A stretch of 64,000 nucleotides of DNA from an uncultured Sphingomonas sp. (GCF_937871615.1 NZ_CALMPA010000070.1:62001-126000), one strand, 5' to 3'. Shown: positions 44,206 through 53,644, counted from the stretch's first letter. A program made the numbers and translations. Notes: generated from the letters alone by a model not told the origin.

Positions 44206-45459
44206 TCAGTTGGTGGGCGGGGCGATGGCGCCGCCGAGATGGGGTTCGAGCCGGTGGGCAAGCGCGATCAGCCCGGCTTCATTGCCCGCCGCGCCGATCA
44301 ACTGGACGCCGACGGGCATTCCGTCGCCGTCGGTTCCGGCGGGGATGGCGAGCGCGGGCAATCCGGCGACGCTGGCGAGAGAGGTGAAGTCAGCCTGGTT
44401 CGACGGCGCCCGGCCGCCTTGCGTGAAGGCGGCCTGCGGCGCGGTCGGCAGCAGCAGCGCGCCATCGCCGACCGCCGCGATCACCGCGGTACGTGTCTCG
44501 GCAAGCACTACCTCGCTGCGGGCGACCTCGTCGGGCGAGCATTTCCGCCCATAATCGAGCAGGAATTTGAGGCTGTCCGAAAAGCCCTCCGGACACGCCG
44601 CGAGCAGCGAGGCGAGGCGGTCGCCAAGTTCGCGGGAGACGTGGACGAAGCCGGCATGGCGCACCGCCTTTGCCTCCAGCGTCAGCCGGTCTTCCGGCGC
44701 GAAGCCTTCGGCGCGAAGGGCGGCAAGCGTGCGCTGATACCCCGCCAGCACGCCCGGTTCGCACGTAACGCCGCCCAATCCGGCGAGCAGGCCGATGCCG
44801 CTGATCGGCTGCGCCGGCGCGGGGGAGGCCATCGCGTGGAACAGCGCGGCGATGGTATCAAGATCGCGTGCGAGCGGGCCGATCGTGTCCAGCCCGGCGG
44901 CGGCGAGTTCAAGCCCGTGCTGCGGGATCGCGCCATGCGTCGGCTTGAGGCCGTAAACCCCGCAATAGGCCGCCGGGATGCGGACCGAGCCGAGCGTGTC
45001 GGTGCCAAGTGCCGCGTCGCACAATCCCGCCGCAACCGCCGCGCCGCTGCCGCCGGATGAGCCGCCGGGGGTGCGGCCCGCGCCATGCGGGTTGAAGGCA
45101 CGCCCGAACCATGGATTGTCCGTATCGGCGCCGAGTGCCGCTTCCTGCATGTTGAGCGTGCCGAGGATCACGGCGCCCGCCGCGCGCAACCGCGCCACAG
45201 CATCGGCATCGGCGGACGCGATCATCCCGCGCCGCGCCGCCATGCCCGCGCTGGTTTCCAGCCCGGCCACGTCGATATTGGCCTTGATCGCCACGCCCAT
45301 GGCTTCGAGCGGGCGAGCGGCGCCCGCGGCGATGCGGCGCGCGGATTCCGCCGCCGCATCGCGTGCGCGCTGCGCATCCACCTCGATGAAGGCGCATAGG
45401 CCGGGATCGCGGGCACGGATGCGGGCAAGCAGTTCGTCGATATGGTCGCTCGCCGTCAC
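44206..45459 (-). CDS. Amidase (amidase-signature family)
   Basis: 417 residues. The Ser-cisSer-Lys triad is visible: Lys in 'GVAIKANIDVAG', the Gly/Ser-rich 'GRTPGGSSGGSGAAVAAG' and the nucleophile Ser in 'GTDTLGSVRIPAAYCG'. It hydrolyses a C-N amide bond. It lacks the extra elements of GatA and is embedded in a catabolic operon, so a degradative amidase is more likely than tRNA amidotransferase. It overlaps the PaaK-like gene by 4 bases. Confidence 0.92.
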   Translation of the reverse strand: MTASDHIDELLARIRARDPGLCAFIEVDAQRARDAAAESARRIAAGAARPLEAMGVAIKANIDVAGLETSAGMAARRGMIASADADAVARLRAAGAVILGTLNMQEAALGADTDNPWFGRAFNPHGAGRTPGGSSGGSGAAVAAGLCDAALGTDTLGSVRIPAAYCGVYGLKPTHGAIPQHGLELAAAGLDTIGPLARDLDTIAALFHAMASPAPAQPISGIGLLAGLGGVTCEPGVLAGYQRTLAALRAEGFAPEDRLTLEAKAVRHAGFVHVSRELGDRLASLLAACPEGFSDSLKFLLDYGRKCSPDEVARSEVVLAETRTAVIAAVGDGALLLPTAPQAAFTQGGRAPSNQADFTSLASVAGLPALAIPAGTDGDGMPVGVQLIGAAGNEAGLIALAHRLEPHLGGAIAPPTN

Positions 45460-46826
45460 GATTTCCGCTCGTCGATCAGCCGGATCGGCTTTTGCCGCAC
45501 GTCGATCTGGGTGTCGGCGGCGGTTCCGCCCGGCGGCACGAGCCGCGTCGTCACCTCGACGCCCAGCCCCTGTTTGAGCAGCGCGCCGAGTTGCGCTTCG
45601 TCGGTGCCGCCACGGCTTTCGAGCACCACCAGCAGATCGTCGCGCCCGCCGCCGTCGCGCGAGACGCGGCAGACATATTCGCCCGTAAGATCGGGGCGAT
45701 TTTCGATCAGCGCGCCGATCGCGTGTGGGAAGACGTTGATCCCGCGCAGCTTTATCATATTGTCGCTGCGCCCCTTGAATCCGGCGATGCGGCGGAACAC
45801 CATCCCTGTCTGATTGGCGCCGGTCAGTTCATGCGTGATATCATGCGTGTTGAAACGGATGCACGGCGCGATATCGTCCTTGAACAGGCAGGTGACGACC
45901 ATGTCGCCGGTGTCGCCAGGCGCGACCGCCGCGCCGCTATCCACGTCGAGCAGCTCCAGATATTGCGCGTCTTCCCACACATAGAGGCCGTCGCGTTCCG
46001 GCCCTTCGCCCGCGATCGTGCCGGTGTCGCCAACGCCATACCAGTCATAGGCTTTCGCCCCGCCCCACGCTTTTTCGACGCTGGCGCGATCCTCGGTGCC
46101 GAGATGCCCGCAGATCATCCGGATATTGATCCTGTCGAGCAGCCCTTCGGCCGCCGCCACATTGGCGAGCTTGCGGAGATAATCGACGAAGCCGACCAGC
46201 ACCGACACGCCGAAATCGGCCATCAGATTGACCTGGTTGATCGAGCGCGTCTCGATCCCCGTGCCTGCGGAAAGGAAGATCGAGTTGGTGAAATGCGTCA
46301 CCGCCTCGCGGATATAATGCCCGCCGTTTATCATGCCGTGGCCATAGACCGACTGCACCACGTCCGACGGCTTCAGCCCCTGCCAGCGATACATCCGCCC
46401 GACCATCAGGTTGCACACCTCGCGCCCCTTCGGCCCGAACAGCAGCGCCTGTGGCCGCCCGGTCGTGCCCGAGGTGGTGTGGAAGATCGCGGGCGCGCGA
46501 TCGTTGCCGCCGAGGCCGGCATAATCGCCATAGGGCGGATGATCGGCGATCGACGCCATCAGATCGGCCTTGTCGTACACCGGCAGCTTGGTGATGTCGT
46601 CAAGCCCGCGAATGTCGCCGGGTTCGATCCCCTTGGCGCCCCACAGCCGCTGATAGAAAGGGATTTCCCAGCCGCGCTTCATCAATTTGATGAACTGACG
46701 CTCCTGAACCGCGCGCAATTCGTCGCGGCTCATCGCCGTATAGCGGCTGACGAACGCATCGCCGACCGGATAATCCTCCAGCATCTGGCGATGGTCGAGG
46801 GCTTCGAAATAGGTGGGAAAGCTCAT
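45456..46826 (-). CDS. Phenylacetate-CoA ligase-like acyl/aryl-CoA synthetase
   Basis: 456 residues of the PaaK branch of adenylate-forming enzymes. The P-loop-like 'FHTTSGTTGRPQALLF' binds ATP, 'YDWYGVGDTGTIAGEG' is the A4/A5 region, and 'KGRSDNMIKLRGINVFPHAI' is the hinge and C-terminal start typical of PaaK. It would activate a carboxylic acid with ATP and CoA. The acid is unknown; aromatic acids are usual. Four-base overlaps join it to both neighbours. Confidence 0.9.
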   Translation of the reverse strand: MSFPTYFEALDHRQMLEDYPVGDAFVSRYTAMSRDELRAVQERQFIKLMKRGWEIPFYQRLWGAKGIEPGDIRGLDDITKLPVYDKADLMASIADHPPYGDYAGLGGNDRAPAIFHTTSGTTGRPQALLFGPKGREVCNLMVGRMYRWQGLKPSDVVQSVYGHGMINGGHYIREAVTHFTNSIFLSAGTGIETRSINQVNLMADFGVSVLVGFVDYLRKLANVAAAEGLLDRINIRMICGHLGTEDRASVEKAWGGAKAYDWYGVGDTGTIAGEGPERDGLYVWEDAQYLELLDVDSGAAVAPGDTGDMVVTCLFKDDIAPCIRFNTHDITHELTGANQTGMVFRRIAGFKGRSDNMIKLRGINVFPHAIGALIENRPDLTGEYVCRVSRDGGGRDDLLVVLESRGGTDEAQLGALLKQGLGVEVTTRLVPPGGTAADTQIDVRQKPIRLIDERKS

Positions 46827-48124
46827 TTCGGTTCCGTGAAATAGCCGAGGGGATCATCGAACAGGCGCGCATCCGCGTCTGGCGGGGCAAGCTCACGCGC
46901 GAGCGCGCGCTTGGCGCGGGTCTGCGCCTCGCTCATCGGCGCGTCGGCGCCGCCCAATGTATGCGCGACGTGGCGCTCGATCCGGCGCCCGTCGGTCAGC
47001 GTCACCACGAGACGTTGCGGCTCGAGCGCATTGGGATCGCCATTGTCGTCGAGCACCATGGAGAATCTGTCTGCAAGCGCGCGGATCGCCGGATCGGCGA
47101 ATGTCGCCGCCCCGAACCGGCGCGGGTCGATGCGGCCGTCGGTCAGCATCAGCGCGGTGAGGAAGGGCAGGCACAGCCGCGCATAGGATGCGGTCATCCC
47201 GTCATGCACCGGGCGCGTCATCAATCGGTGGATCAACGGCGGCACAAAGGCTTCGATCCGCGCGACCGATCCGGCGTCGATCTCGCTGGCGCGCAGCATT
47301 TCATCCAGCGTGCCGAGCACTGCGTGGCTCGCGCGGCCCGAGGGAAACGGCTTGATCGCGACTTCGGCGATCCGCCACTTCTCTCCGATCGTGTCGGTGT
47401 AGCGGCGGGGATCGCCCTCCTCGACGATCTTGTAGAAGCCGAACGGCCCTTCGAGCGGATCGTGCGGGCCGCCGATTCCCGCGGCGGCAAGATCGACCGA
47501 GCAGACCGCCGCGCGCGCCGCCACCGCGATCTGGACGGGCAGCGTCACCGATCCCTCGACATGCGCCTGCATCGTGCCCGCGGCCTGGCTGTAGGCAAGC
47601 CCGAGCGCGTCATCGAAATTCCCGATCCCCTCGATCCGCGCCACCGCCATCGTCGCACCAAGCAGCCCGGCGGTGGCGGGGCGGAAAAAGCGCATCGCGC
47701 CGGTGGAGCCGATCCCGATCCCGGCGGCGATATCGACGCCGACCGCGAGCGCGGTGAGCGCGGCTTCGCGATCGCACCCGCCGCGCCTGTCGATCACCGC
47801 GCCGAGCGCGGCGGTGATCGTCGACAGCGCGTGGACCACGCCCTCGACATGCACCGAATCCCATTCAAGGCAGTGAATGCGAAAGCCGTTGAGAAAGGCG
47901 GCGGAGGAAGCGGGCAGGCGCTCCGCCGATCCGATTGCCCGCGCGTCGGTTCCGCTGCCCCAGCGGCGGACGGCGGGCGCAAGGCCGGTTGTCTCGGAAA
48001 AGGAAACGCCCGCCGCGCCGACGGCAAGCGTATCGCCCAGCAGATGCTCGGTCGCGGCGCGCGCCTCGGGCGTCAGCCGATGGTCGGCGCGCGCGAAATC
48101 CAGCAATTTTCGGGTTGGGGTCAT
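46823..48124 (-). CDS. MmgE/PrpD-family protein (first paralogue by position)
   Basis: 433 residues. The MmgE/PrpD fold includes 2-methylcitrate dehydratase, cis-aconitate decarboxylase and iminodisuccinate epimerase. Visible blocks are 'LLGDTLAVGAAG', 'HCLEWDSVHVEGVVHAL', 'KPFPSGRASHAVLGTLDEML' and 'DPNALEPQRLVVTLTDGR'. It overlaps the second MmgE/PrpD gene by ATGA. The pair probably acts as two enzymes or a heteromer on one polycarboxylate-like intermediate; the reaction is not determined. Confidence 0.88.
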   Translation of the reverse strand: MTPTRKLLDFARADHRLTPEARAATEHLLGDTLAVGAAGVSFSETTGLAPAVRRWGSGTDARAIGSAERLPASSAAFLNGFRIHCLEWDSVHVEGVVHALSTITAALGAVIDRRGGCDREAALTALAVGVDIAAGIGIGSTGAMRFFRPATAGLLGATMAVARIEGIGNFDDALGLAYSQAAGTMQAHVEGSVTLPVQIAVAARAAVCSVDLAAAGIGGPHDPLEGPFGFYKIVEEGDPRRYTDTIGEKWRIAEVAIKPFPSGRASHAVLGTLDEMLRASEIDAGSVARIEAFVPPLIHRLMTRPVHDGMTASYARLCLPFLTALMLTDGRIDPRRFGAATFADPAIRALADRFSMVLDDNGDPNALEPQRLVVTLTDGRRIERHVAHTLGGADAPMSEAQTRAKRALARELAPPDADARLFDDPLGYFTEPK

Positions 48125-49380
48125 ATCCAGTCCTCGATCAGCGCGACAATGCCGGCGGGCGACGCGTCACCATCCAGCGCCAGTGCAACCGCGCGATCTG
48201 CCTCGGCTTCTGGCAGCCCGCCCCAGGCGATCAGCGTGCGCGCCTTGGCGATTATCCCTTCGGGCGCGAGTGGGCGCTCGGGATCGCCCAATGTGTCGAT
48301 CAGTTCGATCGAAGCCCCTCCGCTCATCAGCCGTGCGCCGAAATGGTGCGGATAGCGCGCGGTCATGTCGGTCGCTTCGATGACATGGACCGCCGCGCGC
48401 AGTTCGGCGATCTTCGGATCGGCGATCGCGGTTGGCTCGAAATCCTCGGGCCGCGGCGCGCCGCGCGCGGCGACCACAGCGATCGCATGCTGGAGCGAGA
48501 ATTTCGCCTGCGCCGGCGTCTCGGGCTCTGGCCGGTCGCAAAAGGCGATGGCGTCGGCATAGGTTTCCAGCCGGAAGGGCGGGATGAGCGCGCCTTCGGC
48601 TTTCAGCGCCAGCGCCGCGTCGATCGCGGGGTGGCTGTGGCGGCACGCGGCCCATGGCTTGAAGCTCACCTCGCCGATTCGCCAGCCTTCGCCGAGCAGC
48701 ATCGGATTTGGCGCGTCGGTGGTGGCTTCATAAAGCCCCTGCGGTCCTTCGAGCACCGCGTCGGGGCCGGTCAACCCGCCGTCCGCCAGTTGCGTCGCCC
48801 ACAGCCCGGTGCGCACGGCATGGCCGACATGGAACTGCTTCGTCATCGCCGGCGCGTGGCGCATGTGCCACAATCCGCCCGCGACCGATCCGGCATTGCC
48901 CAATGCCCAGGCGGTGCGCGTGGCATCAAGGCCGCGGAGACGCGCCGCCGCCCCGGCTGCGGCGAAACCGCCGGCGGTCGCCGTATTGTGCCAATGCGCA
49001 TAATGGCGCGCATCGAACGTGCTGCCGATCGCGATCGCCGCTTCATATCCGGCGACCGCCGCGTCGAGCAGTGCATCCATTGTCGCGCCGGTTTCGCGCG
49101 CCACGATCAGCGCGGCGGGCCACACCGTCGGGCCGGGGTGCAGGATCGCTGAGCGGTGGACATCGTCCATCTCAAGCACGTTGCCGAGCAGCGCGGCGCG
49201 AAGCAGCCTGTCCGGCTCCCCGGCGCGCGCGGCGTCGGCCACCGCCGTGCGCCGCGCCCCCGCGACGCAGCCGAGCCAGTCGAGCAGATGCAGCCGCGCG
49301 CGGATACGAACATTTGTCTGGACTAAACGACAAAGATGCTTTGCAAGTTCGTTCGTCAGGCTAGGATTTGGTTCACCCAT
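48121..49380 (-). CDS. MmgE/PrpD-family protein (second paralogue, first gene of the nine-gene operon)
   Basis: 419 residues from the ATG at 49380. 'LHLLDWLGCVAGARR' corresponds to the family N-terminal helix, 'NVLEMDDVHRSAILHPGPTV' to the active-site loop, and 'KPWAACRHSHPAIDAAL' to the conserved Lys/His region. There is no other start codon before the homology, yet the first 25 codons are AT-rich compared with the rest and contain both a degenerate operator and the likely gntR promoter. The ribosome-binding site is weak. It is divergent from gntR with 43 bases between the ATGs. Confidence 0.85.
   Translation of the reverse strand: MGEPNPSLTNELAKHLCRLVQTNVRIRARLHLLDWLGCVAGARRTAVADAARAGEPDRLLRAALLGNVLEMDDVHRSAILHPGPTVWPAALIVARETGATMDALLDAAVAGYEAAIAIGSTFDARHYAHWHNTATAGGFAAAGAAARLRGLDATRTAWALGNAGSVAGGLWHMRHAPAMTKQFHVGHAVRTGLWATQLADGGLTGPDAVLEGPQGLYEATTDAPNPMLLGEGWRIGEVSFKPWAACRHSHPAIDAALALKAEGALIPPFRLETYADAIAFCDRPEPETPAQAKFSLQHAIAVVAARGAPRPEDFEPTAIADPKIAELRAAVHVIEATDMTARYPHHFGARLMSGGASIELIDTLGDPERPLAPEGIIAKARTLIAWGGLPEAEADRAVALALDGDASPAGIVALIEDWI
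49313..49367 (+). promoter_or_regulatory. Degenerate operator and gntR promoter inside the MmgE/PrpD coding start
   Basis: TTTGTCTGGACTAAA (49313-49327) differs from the regulon palindrome TTTGTCCGGACAAA by one substitution and one inserted T. Downstream, TTTGCA (49340-49345), 16 bases and TAGGAT (49362-49367) form a plausible plus-strand promoter for gntR, all within the first codons of the opposite gene. Confidence 0.45.
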
Positions 49381-49423
49381 CGCGCTTACTCGCGCTGCTG
49401 GCCGAAAGGGAGAATGCCGCTTC

Positions 49424-50170
49424 ATGGCCGCCGCCGAAAAGACCGAACGCAAGCCGCGTTACCTCGAACTCGCGGATCAGCTTCGCGCGGACATTCTGGC
49501 TGGCCGCTACAATGGCGATACGAGCTTTCCGACCGAGGCCGTGCTGTGCGAGCTGCATGGGGTAAGCCGGTTCACCGTCCGCGAGGCGCTGCGCAAGCTT
49601 CAGTCCGAAGGCTTTATCCAGCGGCGGCGCGGATCGGGCACGGTGATCCAGCCGGCGGCGGCACGCGCGGGCGCGCTCCATCAGCCGCTGTCGAACGTCG
49701 GCGAGATTCTGCAATATGCGCGCGACACGCGCTATATGTTCACGCCCGCCGGGCGCACCCGCCTGCCGCGCCGTTATGCCGAGCAGATCGGGATCGACCC
49801 GAGCGGAACCTGGATCCATTTCACCGGCGTTCGCTATCAGATCGACGATGGCACGCCGATCGCCGTTACCGACGCTTATGTTCACCGCGATCTCGCCGAT
49901 GTCGCGCGCAAGATCGAAAACGCGAAGACCACGATCTTCCAGCAGATCGAGGAACATGCCGGGATTTCGATCGCGCGGGTGACGCAGGATATCCAGGCGG
50001 TAGCGGCGGGGGGCACGCTTGCCGATCAGTTGCTGATCCCGCGCCGTAGCCCGTGCCTGCGCATCCTGCGCTGCTATATCGACGGCAACGGTCGCGTGTT
50101 CGAGATTTCGGTGAGCCACCATCCCGGCACCCGCTTCGCCTATTCGATGCATATCGACGTGGAGGGCTGA
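49424..50170 (+). CDS. GntR-family regulator with UTRA ligand domain (HutC subfamily)
   Basis: 248 residues; AAAGGGAGA lies about 7 to 10 bases before the ATG. The winged helix at 10-75 reads 'YLELADQLRADILAGRYNGD', 'FPTEAVLCELHGVSRFTVRE' and 'GFIQRRRGSGTVI'. The UTRA domain follows at about 95-245 with 'GTWIHFTGVRYQIDDGTPIA', 'AVAAGGTLADQLLIPRRSP' and 'RCYIDGNGRVFEISVSHHPG'. HutC-type proteins repress catabolic genes until a pathway metabolite binds UTRA. It is the only regulator in the 37.8-63.4 kb locus, so it is the obvious partner of the TTGTCCGGACAA sites. Confidence 0.92.
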   Translation: MAAAEKTERKPRYLELADQLRADILAGRYNGDTSFPTEAVLCELHGVSRFTVREALRKLQSEGFIQRRRGSGTVIQPAAARAGALHQPLSNVGEILQYARDTRYMFTPAGRTRLPRRYAEQIGIDPSGTWIHFTGVRYQIDDGTPIAVTDAYVHRDLADVARKIENAKTTIFQQIEEHAGISIARVTQDIQAVAAGGTLADQLLIPRRSPCLRILRCYIDGNGRVFEISVSHHPGTRFAYSMHIDVEG

Positions 50171-50176
50171 CATCGC

Positions 50177-51265
50177 TCAGCCCCCGGCGCCCAGATCGGG
50201 GGCGGGGCGGGGCGCCCACTCCGGCTCGCCGGCGAAGCGGATCGCGGGGGCGATCTGGTGCGCGCCATCGGCTTCGACCAGCAGCCCGCGTTCGGCGATG
50301 TGCGGCTGATCGAGCGCCTCGCGGAAATCGAGCACGGGGGCGAAGGCCACATCCTTGTCCGCGAACCACGCGATCCATTCGTCGCGCGTGCGCTGTGCGA
50401 AAGCTGCTGAGAGGAAGTCGCCGAGCGGCGCCTGCGCGGGGCCGGCGGGCGCGTCGCCCAACGGGATCAGGTGGGCGGCGTCCAGCGCGGTCAGCAGGTT
50501 GGCGACGAACTTCGCCTCCCGCCCGCCCAGCGCGATGTGGCGCGCGTCGCGGGTGCGATAGACGTTGTAAAATGCCGCGCCGCCAAGCGAACGCTGTTCC
50601 GCCGATCGCGTCCCCGCGCCGCCCGCGATCGCATCGCCCGCGATATGGGCACACCATGGCAGCAGCGCGTCGAACATCGCGCAGTCGATATGATCGCCGC
50701 GCCCGGTTTTCTCGCGCCCGATCAGCGCCATCAGCACGGCTGAAAGCGCGGTCAGCCCGGCCGCCATATCGGCCGATGGCGCGCCGGGAACCACGGGGCC
50801 GCCCGTCACGCCATCGTTGACCGACAGAAAGCCGCTCAACGCCTGCACCGCCAGATCATGCGCGGGGTGATGCGCCAGTTCGCCGCTTTGCCCGAACGCC
50901 GAGATCGAGCAGTAGATCAGTCGCGGGTTGCGCGCGGAAACCGCGACATAGCCAAAGCCAAGCCGCTCGATCGCGCCGGGGCGGAAGCCCTCGACGAACA
51001 CATCGGCCTCGTCGATCAACCGCCACAACGCCGCCCGCCCGGCTTCCTGCTTCAGATCGAGCGCGAGGCTCGCCTTGCCGCGGTTGAGGTTGCGGAACCA
51101 TACCGATTGCCCCGCCTCCACCGGCGCCATCGCGCGGGCCGGATCGCCCGCGGGCGGCTCGATCTTGATGACCTCGGCGCCCTGATCCGCCATCATCATC
51201 GTCATCATCGGCCCCGGCAGGAACAGGGACAGATCGACAACCTTGATTCCGGAAAGCTTGCCCAT
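50177..51265 (-). CDS. CaiB/BaiF-family CoA-transferase (1)
   Basis: 362 residues. Class III CoA-transferase: 'GIKVVDLSLFLPGPMMTMMM', 'GAEVIKIEPPAGDPAR', 'LALDLKQEAGRAALWRLIDE', and 'AHDLAVQALSG' with D137 as the likely catalytic aspartate that forms the acyl anhydride. It would move CoA between two carboxylic acids. It is the last gene of the citE-maoC-acd-caiB-caiB operon and converges on gntR with a 6-base gap. The internal segment after residue 190 is shorter than in Frc. Confidence 0.9.
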   Translation of the reverse strand: MGKLSGIKVVDLSLFLPGPMMTMMMADQGAEVIKIEPPAGDPARAMAPVEAGQSVWFRNLNRGKASLALDLKQEAGRAALWRLIDEADVFVEGFRPGAIERLGFGYVAVSARNPRLIYCSISAFGQSGELAHHPAHDLAVQALSGFLSVNDGVTGGPVVPGAPSADMAAGLTALSAVLMALIGREKTGRGDHIDCAMFDALLPWCAHIAGDAIAGGAGTRSAEQRSLGGAAFYNVYRTRDARHIALGGREAKFVANLLTALDAAHLIPLGDAPAGPAQAPLGDFLSAAFAQRTRDEWIAWFADKDVAFAPVLDFREALDQPHIAERGLLVEADGAHQIAPAIRFAGEPEWAPRPAPDLGAGG

Positions 51266-51270
51266 GGTGT

Positions 51271-52461
51271 TCAGACGATCCCGTCGCGCTTCATCCCGGC
51301 GATCGCATCCTCGTCATAGCCGAGGTCGCCGAGAATCGCGTCGGTATCGGCACCGAGCAGCGGCGCCGCGCGGAGCGGCGGGCGCTCGCCATCGAGCTTG
51401 ATCGGGCTGGCGAGCACGCGCAGATCGTCGCGATCGGGGTGTTCCACCTCGGCGATCATGCCGATGCGGCGCACATAATCGCTGTCGAGCGCGGCGGGCA
51501 GATCGTTGACCGCGGCGACCGGCATATGCCCTTCGAGCAGGCCGAGCCAATGCGCGGTCGGCTGGGTTGAAAAGATCGCGTCGAGTTCGATCGTCAGCGC
51601 CGCGCGGTTGGCGAGCCGGTTCGCGGGCGTCGCGAAGCGCGCGTCCTGCGCCAGATCGCCCCGCCCGATCCGATCGGTCAGCACGCCCCAGAATTTCGGG
51701 AGCTGCGCCATCACGAACACCCAGCCATCGGCGGTGCGGAACATCTGGCTCGGCGTGACGGAGGGGTGCGCCGAACGCGGCGTGCGCCCGGTGACATCGC
51801 CTTCGTTCAGATACCACAGGGCCGGATAGCTCATTTGATGCAGCGCGGCGGCGAGCAGATCGACATCAACGTCGCGCCCCGTGCCGGTCCGTTCGGCATC
51901 GACCAGCGCGGAAAGCAGCCCGATCGCCATGATCGTGCCGGTGATGAAATCGACCATCGACAACCCGAAGCGCGTCGGCAGCCCATCCGGTTCGCCGGTC
52001 AGGTGCATGAACCCCGCTTCGGCCTGCATCAGATAATCATAGCCCGGCCACCGCGCGCGTTCGTTGTCGCGCCCATAAGCTGACAGATGCGCGCAGACGA
52101 TCGCCGGATTGATATCCTTGAGCGCGTCATAGGTCAGCCCGAGCTTCGCGGGCAGATCGCCGCGCAGATTGTTGGCGACGACGTGAACGTCGCGCGCCAG
52201 CCGGCGCAGGATTTCCTGGCCGCGCTCGGTGCGCAGATCGAGGGTCAGCGAACGCTTGTTGAGATTGAACGCCTGGAAATAGACGCTTTCGCCCTCGCGC
52301 AGGAAATGCGGCCCCACCGCGCGCGCCGTATCGCCGGCACCGGGCGGCTCGATCTTGATAACCTCCGCCCCCATCTGCGCGAGGAACATCGTGCTATAGG
52401 GGCCGGCGCCATATTGTTCCGACGATAGAACGCGATAGCCGGAAAGCGGAAGCCTGTTCAT
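51271..52461 (-). CDS. CaiB/BaiF-family CoA-transferase (2)
   Basis: 396 residues from the ATG overlapping the acyl-CoA dehydrogenase stop. 'GYRVLSSEQYGAGPYSTMFL' replaces the usual family start, with 'GAEVIKIEPPGAGDTARAVG', 'YFQAFNLNKRSLTLDLRTER' and the catalytic Asp in 'WPGYDYLMQAEAGFM'. Two different CaiB/BaiF genes side by side could mean a heteromer or two transfer steps. The short 5-base gap to its neighbour supports co-translation. Confidence 0.9.
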   Translation of the reverse strand: MNRLPLSGYRVLSSEQYGAGPYSTMFLAQMGAEVIKIEPPGAGDTARAVGPHFLREGESVYFQAFNLNKRSLTLDLRTERGQEILRRLARDVHVVANNLRGDLPAKLGLTYDALKDINPAIVCAHLSAYGRDNERARWPGYDYLMQAEAGFMHLTGEPDGLPTRFGLSMVDFITGTIMAIGLLSALVDAERTGTGRDVDVDLLAAALHQMSYPALWYLNEGDVTGRTPRSAHPSVTPSQMFRTADGWVFVMAQLPKFWGVLTDRIGRGDLAQDARFATPANRLANRAALTIELDAIFSTQPTAHWLGLLEGHMPVAAVNDLPAALDSDYVRRIGMIAEVEHPDRDDLRVLASPIKLDGERPPLRAAPLLGADTDAILGDLGYDEDAIAGMKRDGIV

Positions 52462-53636
52462 GCCGGGTTCCGCTTCACCCATTGCCGCGAAATGATGATC
52501 CGCTGCATTTCGTTGGTGCCCTCGCCGATGCACATCAGCATCGCGTCGCGATAGAAGCGTTCGATCTCATATTCCTTCGAATAGCTGTAGCCGCCGTGGA
52601 TTCGCATCCCTTCATCGGCGTTCTTCACCGCGGCTTCGGAAGCGAAATACTTCGCGATTCCCGCCTGCAGATCGCAGCGCTCGCCACGATCATAGGCGCG
52701 GGCCGCATCCTCCACCAGCAGCCGCGCGGCGCGCGCGCGCGTCACCATTTCGCCGAGCTTCAGCTGGATCGCCTGATGCTCGCAAATCGGCTTGCCCATC
52801 GTCTTGCGGGTCTGGGCGTAGGCGGTCGACAGCCGCAGCGCGCCCTCCGCCAGCCCGACCCCGCGCGCCGCGACGTTGATCCGCCCCAGTTCGAGGCCGC
52901 CGGTCGCCTGGAAAAATCCCTCGCCCTCGACGCCGCCGATCAGATTTTCCTTCGGGATACGATAATTGTCGAACACCAGTTCGGCGGAATCGATGCATTT
53001 GTAGCCGAGCTTGTCGAACTTCTTGCCGACCGAGAAGCCTTCGAGCTTTGGCGCGATGAAGAAGCTCATCCCCTTGTAGCGCGGTTCGGCCTTCGGATCG
53101 GTCTTGACGAGCAGCGCGAAGCAACTCCCGTTCACGCCGTTCGAGATCCACGTCTTGGTGCCGTTGATGACGTAATCGTCCCCGTCGCGCACCGCGGTGG
53201 TGCGGATTCCCTGAAGATCGGTCCCGGCGTCAGGCTCGGTCAGCGCGAGGCCGCCGCGAATCTCGCCACTGGCGAATTTGGGCAGCCACAGCGCCTTTTG
53301 TTCCGGCGTGCCGAACCGTTCGACCGCCGCCGCCATGATAAGGTGCGAATTGATGATCCCGCTCAGCGCCATCCAGTGCGACGCGATCTTCGCGACGATA
53401 TTGGCATAGGTCGTGGCGGGCAGGCCAAGGCCGCCATATTCCTGCCCGATCGTCGCGCCGAACAGCCCAAGCTCTTTCATCTGCTCGACCAGTTCGGTCG
53501 GGTAGATATCGTCATGATCGTGCTTCATCACGATCGGCTGCACCTCGCGCTCGATCCAGCGATCAATCGTGGCGAGCAGGGCTGCTTCCTCGTCCGGATC
53601 AATCGTCCGGATCGCGCTTTCGGCATGGCTGGTCAT
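52458..53636 (-). CDS. Acyl-CoA dehydrogenase
   Basis: 392 residues. FAD-dependent alpha,beta-dehydrogenation of an acyl-CoA. 'LALTEPDAGTDLQGIRTTA' and 'INGTKTWISNG' are the FAD-binding blocks, and 'RDAMLMCIGEGTNEMQRIII' contains the catalytic Glu at the usual EGTNE position. 'IHGGYSYSKEYEIERFYRD' precedes it. Glutaryl-, isovaleryl- or methylsuccinyl-CoA type substrates are all possible. It is 8 bases after MaoC in the operon. Confidence 0.93.
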   Translation of the reverse strand: MTSHAESAIRTIDPDEEAALLATIDRWIEREVQPIVMKHDHDDIYPTELVEQMKELGLFGATIGQEYGGLGLPATTYANIVAKIASHWMALSGIINSHLIMAAAVERFGTPEQKALWLPKFASGEIRGGLALTEPDAGTDLQGIRTTAVRDGDDYVINGTKTWISNGVNGSCFALLVKTDPKAEPRYKGMSFFIAPKLEGFSVGKKFDKLGYKCIDSAELVFDNYRIPKENLIGGVEGEGFFQATGGLELGRINVAARGVGLAEGALRLSTAYAQTRKTMGKPICEHQAIQLKLGEMVTRARAARLLVEDAARAYDRGERCDLQAGIAKYFASEAAVKNADEGMRIHGGYSYSKEYEIERFYRDAMLMCIGEGTNEMQRIIISRQWVKRNPA

Positions 53637-53644
53637 TGCGCGCC

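Noticed and set aside
44206..45459. GatA subunit of Glu-tRNA amidotransferase.
   Set aside because: No gatB or gatC nearby, embedded in a catabolic operon, and shorter than GatA.
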